From: an uncultured Actinoplanes sp.
Lineage (GTDB): Bacteria; Actinomycetota; Actinomycetes; Mycobacteriales; Micromonosporaceae
NCBI GenBank assembly: GCA_934667465.1
Contig: CAKUMG010000418.1
Location: 1 to 5,893, forward strand
Length of the DNA: 5,893 bases
Direction: 5' to 3'
Program-made: the position numbers and the translations under genes
In this document: in pieces, positions 1-5,426 of the stretch
Layout: each line of letters opens with the position of its first letter
Numbering within the stretch: position 1 is the first letter of the stretch
Notes under the pieces: generated by a model
Told to the model about the DNA's origin: nothing
The model's input: only the letters and a program-made list of their open reading frames with translations
The model's database searches: none

Positions 1-1
1 G

Positions 2-601
2 GCGCACTACGAGACGGCCGACCCGAGCGGGGTGACGCTGCCGTTCGTCATGTTCTTCCTGGCCGCGGCCGGTGCCCTGACGATCACCGGCCCGGTCGCC
101 CCGGACCTGCTCGCCGTGCCCCGCCGCGGGCTGCTGCTGGGTGCCAAGGCGGCGGTGACGGGGCTGCTGGGCTTGGCCGGGGGCCTGTTCTTCGCCGCGC
201 TGACCGTGGCCGGCGCGATGATCCTGGTCGGTGACCGGCCCGCACCGATCGACCCGTGGCCGGCGTGGACGGACGCCGTGCCGGGGATCCTCTGCGCGGC
301 GCTCGTGGCGGCGGCCACCGTCGTCGTGGGGCTGGGGCTGGGTGCCGTGCTGCGCTCGCCCGCGGCGACGCTCTCGACCCTGGGCGGGGTGCTGCTGGTG
401 GCGCCCGCGTTCACGTTCTTCCTGCCGGACCCGTGGGAGCAGCGCGCCGGCTCGGTGCTGCTGCCGAACCTCACCCCGCAGCTGGCGGGCGGCGACCACC
501 CCTACCTGCTGTCGCCGCCCGGCGCCGCCGCGGTGCTGATCGCCTACGTCCTGATCGCCCTCACCGCGGGCACGCTCGCCTTCCGCCACCGCGACGTCTG
601 A
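2..601 (+). CDS. ABC-2 type transporter permease, C-terminal part (5' truncated)
   Basis: The reading frame is open from the window edge, so the start lies upstream and only the last 199 residues are visible. They are strongly hydrophobic, with about five membrane helices: near residues 12-32, 48-76, 95-117, 122-142 and 176-195. Between the first two is a cytosolic loop, DLLAVPRRGLLLGAKA. This matches the pattern in ABC-2 exporter permeases, where a 'P-R-R' stretch precedes a Lys-containing helix. Such permeases pair with an ATPase encoded next to them to export drugs, lipids or peptides; that ATPase would be expected upstream, outside the window. The frame ends at TGA (599-601), after a short basic tail (FRHRDV). 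The substrate cannot be read from the sequence. The family call rests on topology and the loop; the exact subfamily is open. Confidence 0.75.
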   Translation, partial: AHYETADPSGVTLPFVMFFLAAAGALTITGPVAPDLLAVPRRGLLLGAKAAVTGLLGLAGGLFFAALTVAGAMILVGDRPAPIDPWPAWTDAVPGILCAALVAAATVVVGLGLGAVLRSPAATLSTLGGVLLVAPAFTFFLPDPWEQRAGSVLLPNLTPQLAGGDHPYLLSPPGAAAVLIAYVLIALTAGTLAFRHRDV

Positions 602-697
602 CGCCCACGGGAACCGCACCGGTGCCCCGACATCTGACGCTCGCGAGGACCCCACATGCCTCCGCGACGATGCCCCGCGCAAACCGGCCCGGTCCCG

Positions 698-884
698 CTC
701 GAACGCGAGCGCAATGTGCGACGGCCCGCGACAACCACCCGACCTCCGCTCAAGCGCGACCGCGAGGTGTGACGCCGCGCGACAACCACCCGAGCCCACT
801 CAAGCGCGACCGCGCCGTGCGCCGCCCGCAGGGACCTGACCGGCTTTCGCTCGAGCGCGACCGCCACGTGCGGCGCTGCGCGGG
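698..884. repeat. Degenerate ~51-bp tandem repeat array in the intergenic gap
   Basis: Four units start with CTC(A/G)A(A/G)CGCGA(C/G)CGC or a close variant, at 698, 749, 799 and 850, so the period is 50-51 bases. The second half of units 1 and 2 shares GCGACAACCACCCGA, at 728-742 and 779-793. Unit 4 runs straight into the terminator hairpin. A more degenerate copy may lie at 640-697, and a CGAC(A/G)TCTGACGC doublet (592 and 628) touches the permease stop codon, so almost the whole gap between the permease and the SEC-C gene is repeat-derived. I see no gene here. A minus-strand frame is open across it because 51 is a multiple of three, giving 17-residue basic repeats, but it has no ribosome binding site and runs into the permease gene antisense. 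Confidence 0.7.
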
Positions 885-908
885 GGCCGGTCCGGCCCCC
901 GCGCAGCG
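874..908. terminator. GC-rich hairpin, probable bidirectional terminator
   Basis: Bases 874-890 are perfectly complementary to 892-908, giving up to 17 pairs around a nominal one-base loop (about 15 pairs with a realistic loop). It lies 10 bases beyond the stop codon of the SEC-C gene and also faces transcripts leaving the permease gene. There is no T-tract on either side, as is common for hairpin terminators in GC-rich actinomycetes. Position between two convergent genes supports a bidirectional role; this has not been tested. Confidence 0.7.
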
Positions 909-918
909 GCAGCGACGA

Positions 919-1905
919 TCAGGCGCGGCCGCGCGGCAGGCAGCACTTCTTGTACTTGCCGCCCGACCCGCACCAGCACAGCTCGTTGCGCTCCGGCGGC
1001 CAGGGCAGCTCCGCGGTGCCCAGCTGCCGCGCGTAGCCCGCGCGGGTCGCCGCGGCGGCCGGGTCGCCGTCGGGGCCCGCGAACGCCTGCAGCCCGGCGA
1101 CTGTGCCCGGGTGCAGCCCGCGCCCGGCGCCGCCCAGCGTGACCATGCGGCGCTCGGTGCGGGCGCGGTGCTCGTCCCAGGTGGCGCCGTAGGCCTCGGT
1201 CAGCGCCGGCCACTGCGAGATGAGCGCGTCGAACTCTTCCAGGGGCCAGAAGAGCAGGTCGGCGGCCGGGTCGGCGGCGGCCTTGGTGGCGGCGCCGGCC
1301 AGCTTGTTCTCCAGGCGGTCGGACAGGTTGTCGTGGGTGTCGTGCGGCAGGCCGAGCGCGTGCCGGATCCGGTGCCGCTGCTGGAGCAGGAAGAACAGCT
1401 GCCCGGCCTCCTCGGCGCTGCCCGGGTCGGCGGCCTGGCCACGCTCGGCGACAGCGGTCTTGACCGCGTCGGTGAGCCACTGCTCCGCGATCCGGGTGCG
1501 CCCGCCGACGGCCAGGGCCGCGGACAGGTAGGCCGCCGCGTCGGGGTCGGTGGCGAGCAGCGGGCGCAGCGGCTCGAGCTCCGCCATGGCCTCTTCCTCG
1601 CGGCCGGCGCGGAAGAGGATCCGGGCGCGCAGGGCGCGGGCGGTAAAGGCCTCGCTGTCGTCGCGCTTGCCGTAGGCCTCGAGCGCCTGCTCCGAGTAGC
1701 GCAGGGCGGCGTCGAGCTTCGTCCGGCTCTCGGCGATCTCGGCCGCCAGCGTCAGCGCGTAGCCCGCGTCCTCCGGGTCGGCCAGCCGCCCGGCCGCGAC
1801 GGCCTCGGCCAGCTGGCTCGCGACGCCGAGCGGGTTGGGGGCGCCGAGGGCGGACGCCCGGATCTCGCCGAGGTCGGTCCTGGTCACATCATCTTTGATC
1901 GCCAC
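919..1905 (-). CDS. TPR-like protein with C-terminal SEC-C zinc motif
   Basis: A protein of 328 residues from the start chosen here. Residues about 49-155 are Ala/Leu/Glu-rich helical pairs resembling tetratricopeptide repeats (for example ALRYSEQALEAYGKRDD). The last 22 residues hold a textbook SEC-C motif: C310-W-C312-G-S-G-x-K-Y-K-K-C321-C322. In SecA this motif binds zinc and contacts SecB or ribosomes; in stand-alone proteins its role is mostly unknown, so I give a domain-based name only. The start is uncertain. The longest frame begins at an ATG at 1938 with no ribosome binding site. GTG at 1905 sits six bases after TACCGT (1917-1912), fitting a leaderless mRNA. GTG at 1887 is another option and would begin MTRTDLGEIRAS. 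The gene is followed by a strong terminator, and a 31-bp repeat and a membrane protein gene lie upstream on the same strand. Confidence 0.85.
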   Translation of the reverse strand: MAIKDDVTRTDLGEIRASALGAPNPLGVASQLAEAVAAGRLADPEDAGYALTLAAEIAESRTKLDAALRYSEQALEAYGKRDDSEAFTARALRARILFRAGREEEAMAELEPLRPLLATDPDAAAYLSAALAVGGRTRIAEQWLTDAVKTAVAERGQAADPGSAEEAGQLFFLLQQRHRIRHALGLPHDTHDNLSDRLENKLAGAATKAAADPAADLLFWPLEEFDALISQWPALTEAYGATWDEHRARTERRMVTLGGAGRGLHPGTVAGLQAFAGPDGDPAAAATRAGYARQLGTAELPWPPERNELCWCGSGGKYKKCCLPRGRA

Positions 1906-1911
1906 GCGGAA

Positions 1912-1917
1912 ACGGTA
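1912..1917 (-). promoter_or_regulatory. Possible -10 element (TACCGT) for a leaderless SEC-C mRNA
   Basis: On the minus strand TACCGT fits the TANNNT pattern and lies six bases before GTG at 1905. I see no convincing -35. It is given mainly because it decides between three possible starts of the SEC-C gene. Confidence 0.35.
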
Positions 1918-1973
1918 CTGCGCGGGAACCACCGGCATCGGTTGATCTGGGTCTCATTTTCGGGGAGGGCGAC

Positions 1974-2035
1974 CGCCCGGCCAACGCCCGGAGTGCCCCG
2001 CACGCGCCCGGACAACGCCCGCAGAGCTGCGCACG
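1974..2035. repeat. 31-bp tandem duplication between two minus-strand genes
   Basis: Units 1974-2004 and 2005-2035 agree at 26 of 31 positions. Both start CGCCCGG, share CAACGCCCG in the middle and end GCACG. A partial third copy (CGTCCGGATCA) runs into the stop codon of the membrane protein gene at 2044-2046. The repeat fills most of the 105-140 bases between that gene and the SEC-C gene. It is a separate family from the 51-bp array on the other side of the SEC-C gene. Confidence 0.6.
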
Positions 2036-2043
2036 CGTCCGGA

Positions 2044-2475
2044 TCAGGGCCGCCGGCCAGCCACCACCCCGCCGTACAGCGGCCCCGCCACCAGCACCGC
2101 CACCGCCGACACGGCGAAAACGAGCCAGAAACCGGACAGAGTGAACTGCAGCACCAGCCACGCGACGACGCCCGCCACGACCCCGGCCGGCAGCGACAGC
2201 CTCGCGGCCCGCCACGACGGCGTACGGAAGAGGACAGCAGCAAGCGGCAGATAGAGCACCAGCACCGTCACCGGCCAGACCCGCCCGCTGTCGGTCAGCA
2301 GCGAGCGCCCGGCCGCGAGCGCCGCCCCCGCGGCGATGGCCAGCACGGTCTGCAGGAGCACGTAGCGGGCGCCCTTGCGGACCTCCGACTCGGCGGAGGA
2401 CTCGCCGAAGCCCACGGTCAGGGAGAGCACGGACAACAGTTCGTGGGCTGCGGCGCGGACTGTCGAGCTGGGCAT
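2044..2475 (-). CDS. Small four-helix membrane protein, unknown function
   Basis: A protein of 143 residues that I do not recognise. About 38 mostly polar residues (MPSSTVRAAAHELL...) come first, then four probable membrane helices near residues 38-57, 66-83, 94-111 and 114-136, and a short basic end (GRRP). The second and third helices are joined by a basic loop (FRTPSWRAAR), which would place that loop in the cytosol. The ATG at 2475 is 24 bases after the stop of the TetR gene on the same strand, so read-through from the TetR promoter is possible. There is no Shine-Dalgarno sequence, but TAGGCT lies seven bases before the ATG, suggesting its own leaderless mRNA. Whether it works with the TetR/NmrA pair is unknown. 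Confidence 0.75.
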   Translation of the reverse strand: MPSSTVRAAAHELLSVLSLTVGFGESSAESEVRKGARYVLLQTVLAIAAGAALAAGRSLLTDSGRVWPVTVLVLYLPLAAVLFRTPSWRAARLSLPAGVVAGVVAWLVLQFTLSGFWLVFAVSAVAVLVAGPLYGGVVAGRRP

Positions 2476-2482
2476 GGCGCCC

Positions 2483-2488
2483 AGCCTA
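2483..2488 (-). promoter_or_regulatory. Possible -10 element (TAGGCT) for a leaderless mRNA
   Basis: TAGGCT on the minus strand fits TANNNT and is followed by seven bases (GGGCGCC) and then the ATG at 2475. No clear -35 hexamer is present. The element abuts the palindrome at 2488-2503, which would be well placed to control it. Confidence 0.45.
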
Positions 2489-2512
2489 TAGAACCGGGTC
2501 TATCGAACCGGG
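2486..2512. promoter_or_regulatory. 14-bp-period direct repeat with an embedded near-palindrome, possible operator
   Basis: CTATAGAACCGGG (2486-2498) and CTATCGAACCGGG (2500-2512) are direct repeats differing at one base. Inside them ATAGAACCGGGTCTAT (2488-2503) is a palindrome with one mismatched pair. The block covers the TetR stop codon (2500-2502) and lies directly before the -10-like element of the small membrane protein gene. Size and symmetry resemble TetR-type operators, but the sequence is unlike the two palindromes in the TetR/NmrA control region, so a different regulator would be expected. Confidence 0.4.
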
Positions 2513-3039
2513 CCGATCCCGGTGAGGGCGAGATCGAGGAGCCGCCCCGCCTGCTCGGGGGCGTCGGGCGCGGCCAGGGAGATCGCGCTGACCAGGGTCA
2601 GCAGGTCGTCGGCGGTCACCTCGGGGCGGACCGCGCCGACCGCGCGGGCCTGCTCGACCAGCCGCGACCCGGCGGCGACCATCATCCCGTTGCAGTCGGC
2701 GCTTTCGCCCAGCGTCTCGCCGCGGGTCAGCAACGCCGCCGCGAGGCCGCGGGTGGTGGTCACGTACGCCCCCAGCTCGTGCAGCCACGTGACGAGCGTC
2801 TCCCCCGGAGGCCCGGTCTCCGCGAGCTCGGCGGCGCGCCGGCCCAGCTCCTCGACCCGGCCGTGGAAGACCGCCTGCAGCAGCGCGAGCCGGCTCGGGA
2901 AGCGCCGGTGCAGGGTCGCCGAGCCGACGCCGGCCCGCCGGGCGACCTCCTCGAGGGACACGTCGGCGCCGTCGCGGGCCACGAGCTCGTCGGCCGCGGC
3001 GACGATCCGGTCGTAGTTGCGTCGGGCGTCGGCTCGCAT
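2500..3039 (-). CDS. TetR-family transcriptional repressor
   Basis: A protein of 179 residues, a normal length for the family. The N-terminal DNA-binding domain is clear: helix 1 at about residues 8-22 (NYDRIVAAADELVARDG), then the helix-turn-helix V27-SLEEVARRAGVGSATLHRRF47, followed by the typical P-S-R-x-x-L-L start of helix 4. The C-terminal half is helical and would bind a small ligand and form the dimer; the ligand cannot be inferred. The frame is open further upstream, but ATG at 3039 is preferred: AAGGGAG lies three bases before it, and the TetR fold begins right after it. The divergent NmrA-like gene starts 88 bases away, with two palindromes between them, so it most likely represses itself and that neighbour. 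The family call is firm; the target is inferred from position. Confidence 0.92.
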   Translation of the reverse strand: MRADARRNYDRIVAAADELVARDGADVSLEEVARRAGVGSATLHRRFPSRLALLQAVFHGRVEELGRRAAELAETGPPGETLVTWLHELGAYVTTTRGLAAALLTRGETLGESADCNGMMVAAGSRLVEQARAVGAVRPEVTADDLLTLVSAISLAAPDAPEQAGRLLDLALTGIGPVR

Positions 3040-3047
3040 GGGCTCCC

Positions 3048-3077
3048 TTGCCAAAATGGGGTGGTCCTCCATATCGT
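3048..3077 (+). promoter_or_regulatory. Predicted promoter of the NmrA-like gene
   Basis: TTGCCA (3048-3053) matches five of six bases of the housekeeping -35 consensus, and TATCGT (3072-3077) fits the -10, with an 18-base spacer. Transcription would start near 3084, giving a leader of about 44 bases and a ribosome binding site GGAAGAGG just before ATG 3128. The left operator-like palindrome occupies the spacer and the right one lies just after the start of transcription, so binding at either would block this promoter. Confidence 0.6.
3054..3074. promoter_or_regulatory. Left operator-like palindrome (O1) for the TetR repressor
   Basis: Centred on 3064, with outer pairs ATGG...CCAT and weaker symmetry inside. 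Bases 3054-3071 are also the inverted copy of 3091-3108 (16 of 18 positions), so O1 and O2 are two versions of one binding sequence. Their centres are 34 bp apart. O1 is less symmetrical than O2 and may bind more weakly. Confidence 0.6.
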
Positions 3078-3100
3078 AGCCGACAGCAAGTGGAGGACAA
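3073..3100 (-). promoter_or_regulatory. Predicted promoter of the TetR gene
   Basis: On the minus strand TTGTCC (3100-3095) is a fair -35 and TACGAT (3078-3073) a good -10, 16 bases apart. Transcription would start near 3066 inside O1, with the -35 inside O2, so the repressor should shut off its own gene. The -10 overlaps the -10 of the opposite promoter by five bases, so the two promoters would also exclude one another. Confidence 0.55.
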
Positions 3101-3108
3101 CCCCACTT
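3088..3108. promoter_or_regulatory. Right operator-like palindrome (O2) for the TetR repressor
   Basis: A 21-bp palindrome centred on 3098, with seven matching pairs per half: AAGTGG, then one mismatch and one further pair, mirrored as CCCCACTT. Length and outer symmetry are typical of TetR-family operators. It covers the -35 of the TetR promoter and the early transcribed region of the NmrA-like gene. Confidence 0.7.
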
Positions 3109-3127
3109 AAGGACGGAAGAGGTACGC

Positions 3128-4021
3128 ATGACCACCCTCGTGATCGGCGCCACCGGCAACCAGGGCGGGGCCACCGCCCGCGCCCTGCTCAAGGACGGCC
3201 GACCTGTACGGGCCCTGGTGCGCAATCCCGGCAGCGACAAGGCCCGCGCCGTCGCCGCGCTCGGCGCCGAACTCGTCACCGGCGACCTGGACGACCACGA
3301 CTCGCTGGTCCGCGCGGCCACCGGCGCCCGCAGCGTCTTCTCGATCCCCTACCCGGACCTGAACGACCTCGGCTCGGACGCGGAACGCCGCCGCGGGCTG
3401 AGCCTGGTCGCCGCCGCCCGCGAGGCCGGGGTGACGCAGTTCGTGCACAGCTCGGTCTCCGGCGCGGGCGACTTCCACCGGTCGGTCCCGGGCTACGGCA
3501 CGGGCCGCTGGGACGACCTCTACTGGGACCGCAAGGCGGCGATCGACGACGCCGTACGCGATGCGGGCTTCCCGTCCTGGACGGTCCTGCGGCCGGCCAC
3601 GTTCATGGAGAACCTGGTCGCGTGGTCGCCGATGTTCGGCGACTGGGCCGAGAAGGGCGAGTTCGTCACCGGGTTCGCGGCGGACACCGCGCTGTCCTGG
3701 ATCGCCGTGGACGACATCGGCGCCGCCGCCGCGGCCGCGATCGCCGACCCGGCCGCGTTCCACGGCCGGACCATCGAGCTGGGCGCGGAACTGCTGACCA
3801 TGACCGAGGTGGCCGCGATCCTGACCGAGGTCCAGGGGCGGCCCGTCACCGCGCCGGTGCTGAGCATGGACGAGGCCGTGGCGCGCGGCATGGCGCCGTA
3901 CATGATCAAGCCTCTCGCCATGATGAACGAGGTCGGCCAGCCCGCCCGGCCGGAGCACGCGGCCGCCGCCGGCCTGACGCTGACCGGCTTCCGCGCCTGG
4001 GCGGAGCAGCACCTGGCCTGA
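3128..4021 (+). CDS. NmrA-like NAD(P)-binding oxidoreductase/sensor
   Basis: A full-length protein of 297 residues with an atypical short-chain dehydrogenase fold. The dinucleotide-binding loop G7-A-T-G10-N-Q-G13 follows the first strand (TTLVI). The second strand ends LVRNP, where the Arg usually favours NADP(H). Later landmarks are a GDLDD acidic stretch near residue 53, FVHSSVSG near residue 104, and VLRPATFMENL near residue 156, all usual for NmrA/HSCARG-like and quinone-oxidoreductase-like members. The classical YxxxK catalytic pair is not evident, as is common in this group, where members may be reductases or redox sensors. The start ATG has GGAAGAGG (3115-3122) five bases upstream. It is divergent from the TetR gene and probably under its control, a pairing often linked with the response to reactive small molecules. 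The substrate is unknown. Confidence 0.9.
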   Translation: MTTLVIGATGNQGGATARALLKDGRPVRALVRNPGSDKARAVAALGAELVTGDLDDHDSLVRAATGARSVFSIPYPDLNDLGSDAERRRGLSLVAAAREAGVTQFVHSSVSGAGDFHRSVPGYGTGRWDDLYWDRKAAIDDAVRDAGFPSWTVLRPATFMENLVAWSPMFGDWAEKGEFVTGFAADTALSWIAVDDIGAAAAAAIADPAAFHGRTIELGAELLTMTEVAAILTEVQGRPVTAPVLSMDEAVARGMAPYMIKPLAMMNEVGQPARPEHAAAAGLTLTGFRAWAEQHLA

Positions 4022-4059
4022 GTTCCCGCATTTCGCCGGCCTGGCCCCTGACCTGCGGA

Positions 4060-4065
4060 TATCCT
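4060..4065 (+). promoter_or_regulatory. Possible -10 element (TATCCT) for a leaderless mRNA
   Basis: TATCCT fits TANNNT and is followed by exactly seven bases before the GTG at 4073, so transcription could begin at the start codon. There is no Shine-Dalgarno sequence before that GTG. I see no good -35. Confidence 0.45.
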
Positions 4066-4072
4066 CGGCCCG

Positions 4073-4339
4073 GTGCAGCCGGTGATCGAATCCGCGATGG
4101 CCACGCCGGACGGCTGGCGGGTCGAGGTCGTCCGCCGCGGGCGCTCGCGCTGGTACCGCATCGTCCACGGCGGCGACATCCTCGACTGGCTCTCCCTCGC
4201 CGGCGTCCAGCGCATCCTCACCGAGGCCGGCGTCGACCTCGCCGACCTGCACGAGACCCCCCTCGATCAGCCGCGCCCGGCGAAGGCACCGCCCGGGCAG
4301 CCGCGCACGGGGAAGCGGGCCGGCCCCGGTGCGGCCTGA
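4073..4339 (+). CDS. Small orphan protein of 88 residues, unknown function
   Basis: I do not recognise a named family. Residues about 13-61 form a compact part rich in aromatic and charged residues (GWRVEVVRRGRSRWYRIVHG, then a short helix-like IVDWLSLAGVQRIL-type segment ending AGVDLADL). The last 25 or so residues are Pro-, Lys-, Arg- and Ala-rich and look disordered and basic. There is no signal peptide and no membrane helix, so it is probably cytosolic and might bind nucleic acid, but that is a guess from charge. The GTG start is chosen because of the -10-like element seven bases before it; ATG at 4097 is an alternative, shorter by eight residues. It begins 51 bases after the NmrA-like gene on the same strand and converges with the kinase gene, with 33 bases between them and no clear terminator hairpin. 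Confidence 0.7.
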   Translation: MQPVIESAMATPDGWRVEVVRRGRSRWYRIVHGGDILDWLSLAGVQRILTEAGVDLADLHETPLDQPRPAKAPPGQPRTGKRAGPGAA

Positions 4340-4372
4340 GACGCGCCACCCGAGCGTGACATCGGAGGCAAG

Positions 4373-4924
4373 TCAAGGGAGCACGACGCAGCGGCGGCAC
4401 CGCGCCTCGTAGGTGTAGGTGCCGTCGTCCGGCAGCGCGGTCGACGGCGCCAGCTCGCGGATCATCGGCTTGCCGTGCTCGAGGACCTGGGTGTGCGTCG
4501 CGTCGAGGGAGCGGCACACGTCGCACACCGCCCGCCGGTAGATGACCTTCTCGGGCGCCAGTTCGAGCAGCGCGCGCACCGGGGCGAACAGCTGCCCGCG
4601 GTGGTCGAGGTCGATCCCGGCGACGACGACCTTGATCCCGGAGCGGACCGCGACCCCGAGCACCGCGACGTCGGCGACGGTGAACATGTGCACCTCGTCG
4701 ACGCCGATCACCTCGACCCCGCCGTCCGCGGCCCCCTCGAGGGTGGTGGCCTTCACGGTCACCAGGCTGCCGCCCGAGCGCGACGTCACCGCCGTGTCCC
4801 GCCCGTGCCGCGCCGACTGGTAGATGCGGTGCGGCACGCCCGCATGCTGCAGCGGGGACAGCAGGCTGATCATCTCGAGCGACTTGCCGCCCTTCATCGG
4901 GCCGAGGATCACGGTCAAATCCAT
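4373..4924 (-). CDS. Thymidine kinase-like protein (type II TdK fold, divergent)
   Basis: 183 residues, close to the usual 190 for bacterial thymidine kinases, which phosphorylate thymidine with ATP to salvage dTMP. Landmarks appear in the right order: P-loop G8-P-M-K-G-G-K14-S15, V75-D76-E77 with the probable catalytic Glu, AGIDLDHRGQLF (102-113), and a zinc site of four Cys (C134, C137, C176, C179) holding the lasso loop. Several conserved positions differ. The P-loop has K-G where F-S is usual, the S-H-(D/N)-G motif reads S48-R-S-G51, DEAQFF reads DEVHMF, and TQR reads TQV. The protein may therefore have altered substrate preference or activity. ATG at 4924 is chosen because the first strand and P-loop follow at once; the frame is open back to 4993 and no good ribosome binding site is seen. 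A strong terminator-like palindrome upstream separates it from the next gene on its strand. Confidence 0.85.
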   Translation of the reverse strand: MDLTVILGPMKGGKSLEMISLLSPLQHAGVPHRIYQSARHGRDTAVTSRSGGSLVTVKATTLEGAADGGVEVIGVDEVHMFTVADVAVLGVAVRSGIKVVVAGIDLDHRGQLFAPVRALLELAPEKVIYRRAVCDVCRSLDATHTQVLEHGKPMIRELAPSTALPDDGTYTYEARCRRCVVLP

Positions 4925-4995
4925 GCCGCAGACCGTGCCATCGACCACCCCCGCCGCGCCAGCCGCCCGCCGCTGCGGAGACGACTGCCACACAT

Positions 4996-5031
4996 CCGTA
5001 CGCCGCCCGGCGCGCGCCGGGCGGCGTACGG
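4996..5031. terminator. Perfect 36-bp palindrome, probable terminator
   Basis: Bases 4996-5012 and 5015-5031 are exact inverted copies (17 bp, CCGTACGCCGCCCGGCG) and the two central bases are also self-complementary. It lies two bases beyond the stop codon of the small membrane protein gene and about 70 bases before the kinase start, on the same strand. That position fits a terminator that uncouples the two genes. It lacks a T-tract. Confidence 0.75.
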
Positions 5032-5033
5032 CC

Positions 5034-5420
5034 TCAGCGGGATCCGCGCTTCTTCCCCCGCGCCTCGGCGACGGAGGCGACCACGAGACCGCCGAGCGCC
5101 GTGCCGCCGAAGACCAGGATCGCGCCGACCGCGAACAGGCCGCTGTCGTCGGTCGCGGCGGCCCCGGCGGTCCACGCGGCAGTGAACGCGACGGTCAGCG
5201 CGGCCACCGCCCACCACTTGCGGACGCCGAGCAGCACCGCCCCCGCCAGGACCGCGGCCAGCGTCAGCACGCACCCGGCCACCTGCCACACCTCGTACGG
5301 GCCGGTCTGGTTGCCCGCCGCGTCGACCTGGTACCCGGTGTCCCACCCGAGCCACCCGAACCACGTACCCACGCCGAGCGCGGCCACTGCGAGAGCGCCG
5401 CCAACTTGCTGCTTGATCAT
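5034..5420 (-). CDS. Small four-helix membrane protein, unknown function
   Basis: 128 residues that I do not recognise. Four probable membrane helices lie near residues 6-26, 44-66, 69-88 and 94-117. The loop after helix 1 is polar (DTGYQVDAAGNQTGPYEVW), and the C-terminal tail is basic (ARGKKRGSR), so both ends are predicted in the cytosol. The protein is rich in Trp and Gly within helix 1 (TWFGWLGW). ATG at 5420 has no Shine-Dalgarno sequence but follows TAGGTT by six bases, suggesting a leaderless mRNA. It is closed by the 36-bp palindrome just after its stop and so is probably transcribed alone. Confidence 0.75.
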   Translation of the reverse strand: MIKQQVGGALAVAALGVGTWFGWLGWDTGYQVDAAGNQTGPYEVWQVAGCVLTLAAVLAGAVLLGVRKWWAVAALTVAFTAAWTAGAAATDDSGLFAVGAILVFGGTALGGLVVASVAEARGKKRGSR

Positions 5421-5426
5421 GCGCTC

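Noticed and set aside
544..867. A minus-strand frame over the 51-bp repeats encoding 17-residue repeats
   Set aside because: It has no start signal, overlaps the permease end antisense, and its repeats follow from a DNA period divisible by three.
3040..3321. N-terminal extension of the TetR protein up to a start at 3321
   Set aside because: It would cover the whole divergent promoter and part of the NmrA gene. A good ribosome binding site and the normal TetR N-terminus support 3039.
3107..4252. A minus-strand frame of 381 codons opposite the NmrA-like gene
   Set aside because: It mirrors a clearly recognised gene, covers the control region and has no ribosome binding site or domain.
256..4359. 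A + strand frame of 1367 codons without a stop
   Set aside because: It runs antisense or out of frame through the SEC-C, membrane protein, TetR and NmrA genes, and its translation is low-complexity Arg/Gly/Ala. Such frames are a side effect of very high GC.
4340..4372. Terminator between the convergent 88-residue gene and the kinase gene
   Set aside because: The 33 bases contain no convincing inverted repeat.
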